From the NCBI GenBank assembly GCA_964609155.1, contig CAZSRF010000006.1, forward strand, positions 1-64,000: a stretch of DNA of 64,000 nt. The letters run 5' to 3'. Each line of letters begins with the position of its first letter. Position 1 is the first letter of the stretch. Position numbers and translations under genes: made by a program. The notes under the pieces are model-generated. The model worked only from the letters and a program-made list of their open reading frames with translations. It did no database searches and had not been told where the DNA came from. Of the stretch, positions 15,886 to 25,200 are shown in pieces. This stretch comes from JAGOUU01 sp964609155. GTDB taxonomy: Bacteria > Pseudomonadota > Gammaproteobacteria > JAGOUU01.

Positions 15886-18072
15886 TTAAATACCATAATA
15901 CCGTCTGATAGTATTATATATCAAAGGAACAGCCCGCTCAGCCGCAGCTGCAGCGGGGCTTCTGTAAGCTATAATAAACCTCATTATGTCACCTCTGTGC
16001 GAAGCTGCGAGTCTTAACGTGCTATGGGTAGCAGTATAAGCGGCAGGGAGTACTGTTTGGGCATAGTGAGTGATTATCTTTAGAGGATGAGATGGTGGAA
16101 GTGTAGATGGCGCGTGAGTGCGGCTCTCGGAAAAGCTATCCGTTTTAATTGTTTTGAATCCCGCCTCTTTTGCCGATATAGGCAGGCCATAAACAGTTTG
16201 AGTTAGATCAGAGGGGCTAGCATCAGAAGAATCACCTTCAACCGCAGATATTTTTGGGGCTAGTAATTGTTCATACATATCTCTGATTCTGTCTTCATCG
16301 CTTTTAATGCTTTGTGCTCCGGAATCAGGCGTTTTAGGTAATGCTTCGTCTACTTCTGCTCGCGTGGTATGGGTTCTCACAGTTTGTGAAAATAATTCTA
16401 CTATATAATCTTGAGGGATTGCAGAGTAGAATTGAGATTTTGCTGCAACAGGTAATATATGCATAAGCTTGTGGAAATTAAGTAGATCGCCATCTATAAG
16501 TTTAGATAGCTTGCCATTTTCAACCAACATTTCAGTGAATTTTTTGATATTGTCTATGTTAATAACGCTAAATGAACAAAACTGAAATAATAGATCTTCT
16601 AGGCTCTCAGTTAAGATATTTAAAGCAGTTAATCCGAGTTTAGCCACAAAAATGTGCTTATCAAATTTACATGCATCTAGCCAAGCCAAGAGATCTGTTT
16701 TATTTCGAATAAGAGTCCAAATACCCCAGCTACGGTATGTTATTAAATCTAATGCCTGAGTTAAGGCTATTGCTTGCTCAACATTGTTACAAAGACTATA
16801 TAAAGTCTGTAAAGTCGATGGGGAGTTAATTAAATTATAGATATTTCTTTTATCAATGCAGTTAATAATGTTGCATGCACTCTTAAAATATTTCTCTGTA
16901 GAAAGCTCTGCATGATCGGCTGAGTGTTTAAGAACCGCGTGCATGATCTCAATTAAGGTTGCAACGTTCTGAATCGTTTTATTAAAGCAAGAGTAGTATA
17001 AAAGATTAAGTTCATGCCATGAACTATCAGGTATTAGGTTTAATAATGAAATGATTTCTAAACCATTCGTAGGGTTAAGATGTTCTGAGAATCGTAGGTG
17101 CTGTAAGAGTTGACTTCGATCAGAAATGGGTATTAGCCTAAGAATGTTTTCGAGATCTCGAAAATTTTTGACTTTATCTGAAAAGTTAGAATTAACCATG
17201 AATAAATGAATAATGATATGTAGTCTAAAAGCCATGGGAAACATTTGTATAATTAAGCTAAACTCAAAAATATTTTCTATAGAGGAGAGGGAAGTAGAAT
17301 TTAGGCTTTTTATAAAAATTTCTTTAGTATGCATTACTAATTCAAAGTCGAAAGCATCAATAGTTTCGACTTGCGGATCTGGTAAAAGCTGTAGAATATA
17401 TAAAATCTTGGATAATTGATCAGGGAGTAAGCTTAATGTTTTTGTACATTGAGGGTACAGAGAAGATAAATCTTTAACAAATGAATTATCAGACAGTGAA
17501 CCAGTAATGTCTGGTATGGGTTCTTCAATATGATCTAACAAAGACTTTTTTTTAATTAATAATTCTGTTAATAGATGAGTGGTATCACTAGAAATAATTT
17601 TAGCAATATTTCCAAGTTGTATTTGATCTAAATCCAGTTTTAAATTTGCTCTACAGAGCAAAAAAACTAAAGCTTCGGTAGATGTTAAATTTGCCAAAAA
17701 GGCATTAAGTCTAATAAGATCGAGTTTACGTTGTAAAAACTCTGGGTCTATTTCGCGTAGAAATAATAAACGATCTGGAAAAACAATAAATATTTTAAAT
17801 AATTCATCACAGCTAATAAGATCATGGTTATGCCGAAGTATTTCTGTAAACTCTCTTGTGAGATTTGTTTTAATTGCTGAATTGTCTTCTGCTGTAATAC
17901 GATTGATATAATCTTCAATTGTATCTTTGATGGTGTCTAAAGTTCTTATCGGACTATCCTCAATAGGAGAAACAATAGTTTCATGCATGAGAAAAGGTAT
18001 TGTGCGCTCTGAATGAGCGTCCATGTCTGCAGTTAGTTCCTGTTCGTCTTCTGTAAGCACAGACTTGGGCAT
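15886..18072 (-). CDS. Large helical hypothetical protein
   Basis: The 728-residue protein starts at an ATG with AGGAG six bases upstream. Residues ~30-560 are almost entirely predicted alpha-helix with Leu/Ile-rich amphipathic segments of irregular length (LLNLIPDSSWHELNLL, LRLIPISDRSQLLQHL and similar), suggesting a solenoid without a clear TPR or HEAT consensus. Residues ~570-660 are Ser/Asp-rich and linker-like. The last 60 residues contain an Ala-rich hydrophobic segment and end RRYYGI. It lies between mutM and its paralogue-pair neighbours, convergent with 14867. I do not recognise it; scaffold or effector-like role is only a guess. Confidence 0.65.
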   Translation of the reverse strand: MPKSVLTEDEQELTADMDAHSERTIPFLMHETIVSPIEDSPIRTLDTIKDTIEDYINRITAEDNSAIKTNLTREFTEILRHNHDLISCDELFKIFIVFPDRLLFLREIDPEFLQRKLDLIRLNAFLANLTSTEALVFLLCRANLKLDLDQIQLGNIAKIISSDTTHLLTELLIKKKSLLDHIEEPIPDITGSLSDNSFVKDLSSLYPQCTKTLSLLPDQLSKILYILQLLPDPQVETIDAFDFELVMHTKEIFIKSLNSTSLSSIENIFEFSLIIQMFPMAFRLHIIIHLFMVNSNFSDKVKNFRDLENILRLIPISDRSQLLQHLRFSEHLNPTNGLEIISLLNLIPDSSWHELNLLYYSCFNKTIQNVATLIEIMHAVLKHSADHAELSTEKYFKSACNIINCIDKRNIYNLINSPSTLQTLYSLCNNVEQAIALTQALDLITYRSWGIWTLIRNKTDLLAWLDACKFDKHIFVAKLGLTALNILTESLEDLLFQFCSFSVINIDNIKKFTEMLVENGKLSKLIDGDLLNFHKLMHILPVAAKSQFYSAIPQDYIVELFSQTVRTHTTRAEVDEALPKTPDSGAQSIKSDEDRIRDMYEQLLAPKISAVEGDSSDASPSDLTQTVYGLPISAKEAGFKTIKTDSFSESRTHAPSTLPPSHPLKIITHYAQTVLPAAYTATHSTLRLAASHRGDIMRFIIAYRSPAAAAAERAVPLIYNTIRRYYGI

Positions 18073-18200
18073 ATTTTACTCCTGTGAATGAATGAAATTC
18101 TATACTACATTAAATTAAACTAATATTAAAATTTTTGTGTTTATAGGGTACTTAATAGTATTTAATAGTACTTGAGTGTAGAGAATGGAATGCACAGATA

Positions 18201-19061
18201 TCAAAAGTTTTGACAGTGCTTGCAAAATACAGTAGTGCGCCCTTGTTGTTTAATAGAGCACAAAATATGATGGCATTTTATACATGGTTTGCCACTACGG
18301 CCATATGCTGCAAGTTTTTGCTTGAAATATCCTGGCTTACCATCGATATTTATAAAATCTTTCAGCGTAGTGCCACCATTTTCAATAGCAATAGTCAATA
18401 CTTTTTGAATTTGTTTAACAAGTTCTTGCCATTTGTTTAATGTTAAATCACAAGCAGGCTTTAAGGGGTGAATACCAGCGTGAAATAATGATTCTGTAGC
18501 ATAAATATTACCCACACCAACAACCACGTTATTTGACATAATAAAAGCTTTTATAGGTGTTTTCTTATTTTTTGCTGCAAGGAGTAAATGTTCTGCATTA
18601 AAATCAGGTGTCAGTGGCTCAGGGCCCAAGTGCTTAAATCTTGAATGACTGTCTAGTTGATGATGTTCTATCCAAAATATGGCGCCAAACCTTCTAGCAT
18701 CATTGTAACGAATAATTTTATTATTATTTAAACAGATATCCACATGATCATGTTTTTTTAAGGGGGTGTCTTGGTGAGTTATTCTTAAATTACCTGACAT
18801 GCCAAGATGTATGGCTAAGATATCTGGAGGGGGTGATTTAATGTTTGTGGAGGTAGAGGTTTTTTTTATAATTTCAAATAATAAATATTTACCACGACGC
18901 TTGATGTCACTGATTGTGCGATTAGACAGCAGATTATTTAAATACGGCGGTACGGGCCAACGCAGCAGAGGTTGTCTAATTATTATATTATGAATAACCG
19001 TATTTTTAGCATGTGGAAGTAACCCGCGTCTGGTTGTTTCAATCTCGGGGAGTTCAGGCAT
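18201..19061 (-). CDS. mutM: Formamidopyrimidine-DNA glycosylase
   Basis: The 286-residue base-excision enzyme has the catalytic N-terminus MPELPEIE (P2, E3), K58 in RRGKYLLFE, the helix-two-turn-helix region (VGVGNIYATESLF near 181-193) and a C-terminal zinc finger with C260, C263, C280 and C283. It excises 8-oxoguanine and formamidopyrimidines and nicks the AP site. It follows rpmB and rpmG on the same strand, as in Escherichia coli. The expected next gene coaD is displaced by about 4.4 kb. Confidence 0.96.
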   Translation of the reverse strand: MPELPEIETTRRGLLPHAKNTVIHNIIIRQPLLRWPVPPYLNNLLSNRTISDIKRRGKYLLFEIIKKTSTSTNIKSPPPDILAIHLGMSGNLRITHQDTPLKKHDHVDICLNNNKIIRYNDARRFGAIFWIEHHQLDSHSRFKHLGPEPLTPDFNAEHLLLAAKNKKTPIKAFIMSNNVVVGVGNIYATESLFHAGIHPLKPACDLTLNKWQELVKQIQKVLTIAIENGGTTLKDFINIDGKPGYFKQKLAAYGRSGKPCIKCHHILCSIKQQGRTTVFCKHCQNF

Positions 19062-19101
19062 AATAACCTATATGTACCCAACGCACGCGGGTTGGTAGGT
19101 A

Positions 19102-19266
19102 CTACTTAATTTTATCTTCTACGTATTCAGCGTGTTTATTTGCTACAGGATCAAATTTTTTACGTTTTAATTTATCCGGAGTATTACGCTTATTTTTCGT
19201 TGTAGTGTAAAAATGGTGACTTATGCTAGAACGCATTTTAATCTTAACTCTTGTCGTGTTAGCCAT
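19102..19266 (-). CDS. rpmG: 50S ribosomal protein L33
   Basis: A 54-residue frame begins MANTTRVKIKMRSS and contains HFYTTTKNKRNTPDKL and KKFDPVANKHAEY, all typical of bacterial L33. The cysteine-pair zinc form is not present. It lies 17 bases after rpmB and 40 bases before mutM, in the conserved rpmB-rpmG-mutM order, and has AGGCTAAC-type sequence just upstream as a ribosome site. Confidence 0.95.
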   Translation of the reverse strand: MANTTRVKIKMRSSISHHFYTTTKNKRNTPDKLKRKKFDPVANKHAEYVEDKIK

Positions 19267-19283
19267 GTTAGCCTCTTAATTTT

Positions 19284-19514
19284 TTAAACTTGCTGTTCTT
19301 TCATTTTTTTTAAAACGGCTTCAATACCATTTTTATTAATCGTACGCATTCCACTGGCTGATACTCTTAATGTTACAAAACGTTTTTCAGCTTCTAACCA
19401 AAAACGCTTTTTGTGTAGATTAACTTTAAACTTTCTTTTAGTTTTATTATTAGCATGTGAAACATTGTTACCAGAAAGTATTTTTTTTCCGGTTACTTGA
19501 CATCTTCTTGGCAT
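19284..19514 (-). CDS. rpmB: 50S ribosomal protein L28
   Basis: The 76-residue protein begins MPRRCQVTGKKILSGNNVSHA and continues KTKRKFKVNLHKKRFW, then LRVSASGMRTINKNGIE, a full-length L28 of the large ribosomal subunit. It heads the rpmB-rpmG-mutM group. A GGGGCGGC stretch precedes the ATG. The upstream 285 bases to dut are a divergent promoter region without another gene; no strong consensus promoter was seen. Confidence 0.96.
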   Translation of the reverse strand: MPRRCQVTGKKILSGNNVSHANNKTKRKFKVNLHKKRFWLEAEKRFVTLRVSASGMRTINKNGIEAVLKKMKEQQV

Positions 19515-19800
19515 ACGCCGCCCCTATACATAACTTGAATATTGATACTAAACAAAGATTTATACCAGATTCTAGCAATAATTACAACTTTTATATGATT
19601 ATATATTTTAGTAGGACTAATAGTCGTTTGTAAGTCAGCTTGGTATTTTGGTTAAAATTTAGATTGAGAGCTGCTTCAGGCCTAACTATGTATAGGGAAT
19701 GTTAATAGCAATGGTGATGGCTGCGAAAATTATTTTAAAAAATAACAGATTCATGCATAATAACTCTTTAATAGTATTCATAAATTTGCAGGGTGTAAAT

Positions 19801-20259
19801 GTGAAAATAAGTGTCAAAATTTTGGACCCAAGATTGGGTAATGCTGGTGGGTTTCCAATGCCGGCGTATGCGACTCAAGGCTCAGCAGGATTAGATTTAA
19901 GAGCATGTCTTACAGAATCTCTGTGTTTAGAGCCGGGGGCAACTTATTTGATTAGCACTGGAATGTCTATCTATCTAGCAGATCCTGGGTATGCAGCAAT
20001 GATTTTACCTAGATCGGGTTTAGGTCATAAAAACGGTATTGTATTAGGTAATTTAGTTGGATTAATTGACTCGGATTATCAGGGGCCGTTAATGGTCTCA
20101 TGTTGGAATAGAGGCAATGATCATTTTACTATACAACCAGGTGATAGAATTGCTCAGTTAGTTATTGTCCCAGTGGTACAAGCTGAGTTTAATATGGTTG
20201 ATGATTTCGTGCAAACCCAACGTGGTGAGGGCGGTTTTGGTCACTCTGGTCGGGTGTAA
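19801..20259 (+). CDS. dut: Deoxyuridine 5'-triphosphate nucleotidohydrolase
   Basis: Starting at the GTG at 19801 gives 152 residues beginning MKISVKILDPRLG, the normal dUTPase start; a longer frame to 19699 lacks homology. Motifs in order: AGLDLRA (1), PRSGLGHKNG (2), GNLVGLIDSDYQGPL (3), QPGDRIAQLV (4) and the C-terminal RGEGGFGHSG arm (5). The homotrimer hydrolyses dUTP to dUMP, keeping uracil out of DNA. The algC-like gene follows after two bases, a common dut-algC arrangement. Confidence 0.95.
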   Translation: MKISVKILDPRLGNAGGFPMPAYATQGSAGLDLRACLTESLCLEPGATYLISTGMSIYLADPGYAAMILPRSGLGHKNGIVLGNLVGLIDSDYQGPLMVSCWNRGNDHFTIQPGDRIAQLVIVPVVQAEFNMVDDFVQTQRGEGGFGHSGRV

Positions 20260-20261
20260 AT

Positions 20262-21674
20262 ATGTTAGACGAGAGTAACTCACCTTCTATTTTTGATATT
20301 CCAAGGGAAATATTTCGTGCTTACGATATCCGTGGTATAGCTGGAAAGCAACTGACAGAGTATGTTGCTGAACAAATCGGCTTAGCTTTGGGTACGCAGG
20401 CTCAAGTTCAAGATTGTAAAACTATAGTTATTGCGCGTGATGGTAGATTATCTGGCCCAAGTTTGTGGGCTGCTTTAACCAGAGGTCTGCTTGCTTCAGG
20501 TATTAATATAATTGATGTAGGTATGGTACCGACACCTGTTTTATATTTCGCTACGCATTTTTATCAAACTCATTGTGGTGCAATGTTAACAGGAAGTCAC
20601 AACCCCGCAGAATACAATGGCGTTAAAATGATTATTGCAGGGAAGACTATCTCTGGCAATCAAGTGCAAAAACTTTATCAGCGGATTATAGAACAAGATT
20701 ATTATTATAATACGGGTAGTTACCAAGAAAATGTTATTATAGACCATTATATTCAGGATGTTTTATCAAAGATAAAATTGAATAATAAGTTAAAGGTAGT
20801 TATAGATTGTGGCAATGGGATTGCTGGGGTCATTGCTCCTAAGTTATTTCGTGCTTTAGGTTGTGAAGTTATTTCTTTATTTCAAGAGGTTGATGGCAAC
20901 TTTCCTAACCATCACCCCGATCCTAGTAAATTAGAAAATTTAACAGTATTAAAAAATACTGTGTTAGAACAAAAAGCAGATTTGGGTTTAGCTTTTGATG
21001 GCGATGCTGATAGACTAGGGATAGTTACAAATACGGGGGAATTGGTCTTACCCGATAGACAGATGATGTTGTTTTCTAGGGCTATTTTAAATAATAACCC
21101 CGGAGCTACTATAGTCTATGATGTAAAATGCAGCAGTCATTTAAAAGACTTTATTGCTCGTTGTGGTGGAAATCCCTATATGTGGAAAACTGGACATTCT
21201 TATATAAAAAATAAAATGTTGGATACTGGGGCATTATTAGCAGGCGAGATGTCGGGGCATATTTTTTTCAAAGAACGCTGGTATGGTTTTGATGATGCTT
21301 TGTATTCAGGGGCCAGATTATTAGAAGTTGTAGCAAATGATTATCCTGATAAACTGCTACAAGAATTAATTGCTGAACTACCAAATAGTATTAATACACC
21401 AGAATTAAATATAGACATCTCCGATAGTGAAAAATTTGTTTTTATAGAAAATCTCATCAATAATAATGATTTCAAGGATTATGTTAATTTAATTAATATA
21501 GATGGATTAAGAGTTGAGTTTCCTGACGGATGGGGGCTTATTCGTGCGTCGAATACTACTCCATGTCTGGTATTACGTTTTGAAGCTAGATCACAAGAAG
21601 CGCTGGTAATAATAATAGAAGAGTTCAAAAGAAATATACGATTAATTAATAAGAATCTAATCTTTAATTTTTAA
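20262..21674 (+). CDS. algC: Phosphomannomutase/phosphoglucomutase
   Basis: The 470-residue alpha-D-phosphohexomutase has the catalytic phosphoserine loop TGSHNPAEYNG (S112), the metal loop FDGDADRLG near 245, the sugar-binding GEMSGHIFF near 330 and the phosphate-binding RASNTTPCLVLRFEA near 440. It interconverts hexose 1- and 6-phosphates and supplies mannose-1-P or glucose-1-P for surface polysaccharide. It is two bases downstream of dut and should be cotranscribed with it. Confidence 0.92.
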   Translation: MLDESNSPSIFDIPREIFRAYDIRGIAGKQLTEYVAEQIGLALGTQAQVQDCKTIVIARDGRLSGPSLWAALTRGLLASGINIIDVGMVPTPVLYFATHFYQTHCGAMLTGSHNPAEYNGVKMIIAGKTISGNQVQKLYQRIIEQDYYYNTGSYQENVIIDHYIQDVLSKIKLNNKLKVVIDCGNGIAGVIAPKLFRALGCEVISLFQEVDGNFPNHHPDPSKLENLTVLKNTVLEQKADLGLAFDGDADRLGIVTNTGELVLPDRQMMLFSRAILNNNPGATIVYDVKCSSHLKDFIARCGGNPYMWKTGHSYIKNKMLDTGALLAGEMSGHIFFKERWYGFDDALYSGARLLEVVANDYPDKLLQELIAELPNSINTPELNIDISDSEKFVFIENLINNNDFKDYVNLINIDGLRVEFPDGWGLIRASNTTPCLVLRFEARSQEALVIIIEEFKRNIRLINKNLIFNF

Positions 21675-21700
21675 AAGATAATTGTAAATGGAGTTTTAAA

Positions 21701-22129
21701 ATGGCTAAATTAAATTTAATGGATATTTATTTTTTTACAGTAGCCATTATGGCATTGTGGTTTTTATTTTTGAGTATTAATGTTATTAGAAACAGACGTC
21801 AAGTAAGAGTTCTCTATGGCTCTGGTGATAATCTTCGTTTCAATAGTGTTATTCGTGCTCATGCAAATTTTGCTGAATATGTCCCTCTTAATTTAATATT
21901 GCTCTATGCAGTTGCTTATTATAACCCCAGCTCTTGGTTTTTTATTTTATTGTGTAGCTTGTTAGCTATAAGCAGAGTATGCCACAGTATAGGGTTATTA
22001 AAATTTGAAACGATTATAGTCGATGGTAAGCCAACGCCTAATTTATTACCAAGAATGTTTGGGATGATTGGTACCTTTTTAGTAATGATTTTGTCAATTA
22101 GTTACCTTGTTTGTGTCATAATATTTTAA
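21701..22129 (+). CDS. MAPEG-family membrane protein
   Basis: The 142-residue integral membrane protein has four hydrophobic segments (about 10-28, 66-83, 85-99 and 116-140) and the MAPEG signature IRAHANFAEYVPLNLILL near residues 47-65. Members are membrane glutathione transferases or related enzymes; activity of small bacterial ones is often untested. The gene follows algC by 26 bases with GGAG upstream of the ATG. Downstream is the palindrome array. Confidence 0.85.
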   Translation: MAKLNLMDIYFFTVAIMALWFLFLSINVIRNRRQVRVLYGSGDNLRFNSVIRAHANFAEYVPLNLILLYAVAYYNPSSWFFILLCSLLAISRVCHSIGLLKFETIIVDGKPTPNLLPRMFGMIGTFLVMILSISYLVCVIIF

Positions 22130-22221
22130 ACCAGTTGTAATCTGTAACCCATTGTTTTTTATTTTCCGGAAAAAACAACCGGTTGTTTTTTGGAAAAATT
22201 ACAAAAACAACCGGTTGTTTT
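22129..22221. promoter_or_regulatory. Array of AACCnnTTGT palindromes, probable operator
   Basis: Two near-identical perfect palindromes, 22 bp at 22170-22191 and 18 bp at 22204-22221, share the core AAAACAACCGGTTGTTTT and are centred 32 bp apart. Two partial copies of the AACCnnTTGT core lie at 22129-22138 and 22146-22155. The array abuts the -35 box of the ATPase gene. With no loop these are poor terminators; dimeric regulator sites on one helix face are more likely. Confidence 0.6.
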
Positions 22222-22222
22222 A

Positions 22223-22250
22223 TTGAAAAACAAATCCCTTCTACTATAAT
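22223..22250 (+). promoter_or_regulatory. Sigma70-type promoter for the AAA/DUF4143 gene
   Basis: TTGAAA (22223-22228), 16-bp spacer and perfect TATAAT (22245-22250), 45 bases before the ATG. The last palindrome of the upstream array ends two bases before the -35 box, consistent with control by a bound regulator. Confidence 0.7.
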
Positions 22251-22295
22251 AAGAATTAACAGACTAATTAAATAATTAAATTAACTTAATTCTGT

Positions 22296-23687
22296 ATGTA
22301 TAGAAAAATTAGTGAAAAATTAGAACAATGGCTAGTAAACCCAAATAGAAAGCCTTTGATTATACGAGGAGCTCGTCAGGTAGGTAAGACATGGGTGGTA
22401 AGAAACTTCGCAAAAAGTTGTAGTAGGCAATTGATAGAGCTTAATTTTGAACGGAACTCTAAAATATATGACTCTTTTTTAGTTTCTAATAATCCAAGAG
22501 AGATACTCAAAGATTTGGAGCTCTCATTAAATATTAGCATAGATATTTCCAATAGCCTTTTATTTATAGATGAAATTCAGGTAAAGCCAGAATGTTTGGC
22601 TAAATTACGATGGTTTGCAGAGGAACTACCCGAATTGCCAGTAATTTCAGCAGGATCACTTTTAGAGTTTGTGCTGGAATCTCCTACTTTTAGTATGCCT
22701 GTAGGCCGTATTAATTATTTATTTTTGGAGCCAATGTCTTTTGAAGAGTTCTTAATAGCAGGAGGTAACAAAAATCTCTATCAATTTTTAAATGATTATA
22801 AAATAAATCTGAATGTTCCAATCTCAGAGAATATTCATGAAAAACTACTTATCTTATTTCAAGAATATATATTAATAGGGGGAATGCCAGCGGTTTGTCA
22901 AGAATATTTTACGCGATCTTCAAGTGAAGAGATAGATATCATTCAAAATAATTTAATTACTACATACCGTGATGATTTCCATAAATATAATAAAAAGATT
23001 GTGACGGAGCGTTTAGATGAGGTGATGTATAGCGTTCCTTTAATGCTTGGAAATAAGTATACTTATAGTAAAGTAAATCCAAATATTAAAGGCCAAGAGA
23101 TTAAAAGTTCTTTACATCTCTTATCTCAAGCTCGTCTTTGTCACTATGTTTATGCCAATTACGCTCATGGTATTCCTTTAGGCGCACAAGTGAACAGCAA
23201 GTTTTTTAAAATGATCTTTTTAGATACAGGACTTGCAACAGCGATGTTGGGGCTAAATAAGGCTATGAATATACTAAATATAAGCAGACTTGATTTAATA
23301 AATAAAGGAGCTATTTCTGAACAAGTTATTGGTCAGTTGCTAAGAGTTATCTCACCCATGCACATAGAACCAAGCTTATATTATTGGCAAAGAGAGCAGG
23401 CAGGATCAGCGGCTGAAATAGATTATATTATTCAATACCAAGATTGTGTGGTGCCTATTGAGGTTAAATCTGGATCTACTGGCAGCTTGAAATCATTACA
23501 TGTTTTTATGGCAGAAAAAGCATTAAAGCAAGCCCTTCGTATAAATAGTGATAAGCTTAGTGTTACTACTGTTTCTGTTAATACTCCAGTAAAACAACAT
23601 GTAAAATACAATTTACTATCAATACCTTTTTATTTTACTGAACAGCTCCCTAGATTGTTAGAACAATGTCAATCAATATCACAGTAA
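22296..23687 (+). CDS. AAA-type ATPase with DUF4143 domain
   Basis: The 463-residue protein starts with an AAA_14 ATPase domain: Walker A GARQVGKTW at 25-33, Walker B LLFIDEIQ near 96-103 and a sensor SAGSLLEF near 122. The C-terminal DUF4143 part ends with EIDYIIQ followed by PIEVKSG, a PD-(D/E)xK-like nuclease signature. These proteins are widespread, often strain-specific and functionally poorly defined; defence or mobile-element roles have been suggested. The gene stands alone behind its own promoter and palindromes, convergent with pyrE. Confidence 0.85.
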   Translation: MYRKISEKLEQWLVNPNRKPLIIRGARQVGKTWVVRNFAKSCSRQLIELNFERNSKIYDSFLVSNNPREILKDLELSLNISIDISNSLLFIDEIQVKPECLAKLRWFAEELPELPVISAGSLLEFVLESPTFSMPVGRINYLFLEPMSFEEFLIAGGNKNLYQFLNDYKINLNVPISENIHEKLLILFQEYILIGGMPAVCQEYFTRSSSEEIDIIQNNLITTYRDDFHKYNKKIVTERLDEVMYSVPLMLGNKYTYSKVNPNIKGQEIKSSLHLLSQARLCHYVYANYAHGIPLGAQVNSKFFKMIFLDTGLATAMLGLNKAMNILNISRLDLINKGAISEQVIGQLLRVISPMHIEPSLYYWQREQAGSAAEIDYIIQYQDCVVPIEVKSGSTGSLKSLHVFMAEKALKQALRINSDKLSVTTVSVNTPVKQHVKYNLLSIPFYFTEQLPRLLEQCQSISQ

Positions 23688-23690
23688 CTG

Positions 23691-24314
23691 TTATAGTAAA
23701 TTAGCGATATCTGAATAATTACTATGAGACTTTGTAAAGTCTCTTATGTCATCTATAGTTATAATATTATAAACGGGAATATTATATTTTCCCGTTATTT
23801 CTTCGCTTGCAGTTTTGTAGTTACTGCTGTTAGCCTCCATTTTACGATCTAAAGCGATAACAATGCCTATTATATTAGCATTGTATTGTTTTAAGAGAGT
23901 TATTGACTCTCGAGTTGCTGTACCAGCACTAATGACATCGTCTATGAGTAATATATTTTTATCAGTAACATCTGTGCCTATAATATTCCCACCTTCACCA
24001 TGAGTTTTAACTTCTTTACGATTAAAAGCGATATTGGTTTCTAATTGATATTTCTTAAATAGCGCAATACCAGTGGCAGTAGCTAAAGATATGCCTTTAT
24101 AGGCTGGGCCAAAGAGACAGTCAAATTTTAAATTTGATTGGAATATTAATTCAGCGTAATACTCACCCAGTGTAGCAATGGCTGAATTACTATGAAATAA
24201 GCCAGCATTGAAAAAATAGTGACTTTTGCGTCCCGATTTTAAAGTGAAGTCACCAAAGCTTAATACTTTATGATCGAGACAAAATTTGATAAATTGATGT
24301 TTATTATTAGTCAT
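23691..24314 (-). CDS. pyrE: Orotate phosphoribosyltransferase
   Basis: The 207-residue enzyme transfers phosphoribose from PRPP to orotate in pyrimidine synthesis. It shows the FTLKSGRKSHYFFNAG segment (residues 22-37), GPAYKGISLATATG near 65-78, RKEVKTHGEGG near 98-108 and the PRPP loop LLIDDVISAGTATRES near 121-136. The length is normal. It is divergent from xth and convergent with the ATPase gene three bases away. Confidence 0.95.
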   Translation of the reverse strand: MTNNKHQFIKFCLDHKVLSFGDFTLKSGRKSHYFFNAGLFHSNSAIATLGEYYAELIFQSNLKFDCLFGPAYKGISLATATGIALFKKYQLETNIAFNRKEVKTHGEGGNIIGTDVTDKNILLIDDVISAGTATRESITLLKQYNANIIGIVIALDRKMEANSSNYKTASEEITGKYNIPVYNIITIDDIRDFTKSHSNYSDIANLL

Positions 24315-24401
24315 AATTGTATATTATAAAATCATAATTGATAAATAGTATCTGAAACGCCTATATCCAGCAATAGAAAAAATAATTAGGAAATCATCTC
24401 A

Positions 24402-25196
24402 GTGTTAAGAGTTATAACAGCAAATTTAAATGGCATAAGAAGTGCAGCTAAAAAAGGTTTTTTTGATTGGTTAGCTACGAAGGATGTCGATATACTTTGT
24501 TTACAAGAAACTAAAGCGCAAGAGCATCAATTGATAGAAAGCACCTTTAGGCCAGAAGGCTACCAATGCACATTTTTTGATGCGCAGAAAAAAGGTTATA
24601 GCGGGGTAGCTATCTATAGTCGAGTTAGTAAATCAAATGGATTGATCCCCCAAAAGATTACAACTGGTTTAGGATGGCCTATTGCAGATAATGAGGGGCG
24701 GTACATACAATATGATTTTAATAATTTTTCAGTTGCTTCTTTATATTTACCATCGGGTACTAGTGGCGATCATCGCCAAAGAGAAAAATATGACTTTATG
24801 GATAAATATTTAATAAAACTAGAAGAAATATTAGCTAGTAAAAAAAGTTTTATTATCTGCGGTGATTGGAATATAGCTCATAAAAATATTGATCTTAAAA
24901 ACTGGCGAAGTAATCAAAATAAAACTGGATTTTTATCTGAAGAAAGGGCATGGCTTGATAAATTATTTGATAAAGTAGGTTTCGTTGATGCATTTCGAGT
25001 GGTTAATCAACAACCAGATCAATATACCTGGTGGTCAAATTATGCTAATTCTTGGGACAATAATGTCGGTTGGCGAATAGACTATCATATTGTCACACCT
25101 GATCTTAAAGATAAAATATTAGCAGCTGAAATTTACAGAGGGCAAAAGTTTTCTGATCATGCGCCGTTGATTATGGACTATGATATTGAGTTTTAG
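24402..25196 (+). CDS. xth: Exodeoxyribonuclease III
   Basis: The 264-residue metal-dependent AP endonuclease/exonuclease has ITANLNGIRSA at 5-15, LCLQETKAQ (metal-binding Glu) near 33-41, SLYLPSG, CGDWNIAH near 150-157, WWSNYAN near 205 and the catalytic SDHAPLIMDY at the C-terminus. It repairs abasic sites. The GTG start has AGGAA about ten bases upstream. The neighbouring order pyrE-xth is common. Confidence 0.94.
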   Translation: MLRVITANLNGIRSAAKKGFFDWLATKDVDILCLQETKAQEHQLIESTFRPEGYQCTFFDAQKKGYSGVAIYSRVSKSNGLIPQKITTGLGWPIADNEGRYIQYDFNNFSVASLYLPSGTSGDHRQREKYDFMDKYLIKLEEILASKKSFIICGDWNIAHKNIDLKNWRSNQNKTGFLSEERAWLDKLFDKVGFVDAFRVVNQQPDQYTWWSNYANSWDNNVGWRIDYHIVTPDLKDKILAAEIYRGQKFSDHAPLIMDYDIEF

Positions 25197-25200
25197 GTAT

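Noticed and set aside
22170..22221. Palindromes as transcription terminators for the MAPEG gene
   Set aside because: Perfect palindromes lacking a loop are poor hairpins, occur twice at regular spacing and abut a promoter; operator sites fit better.
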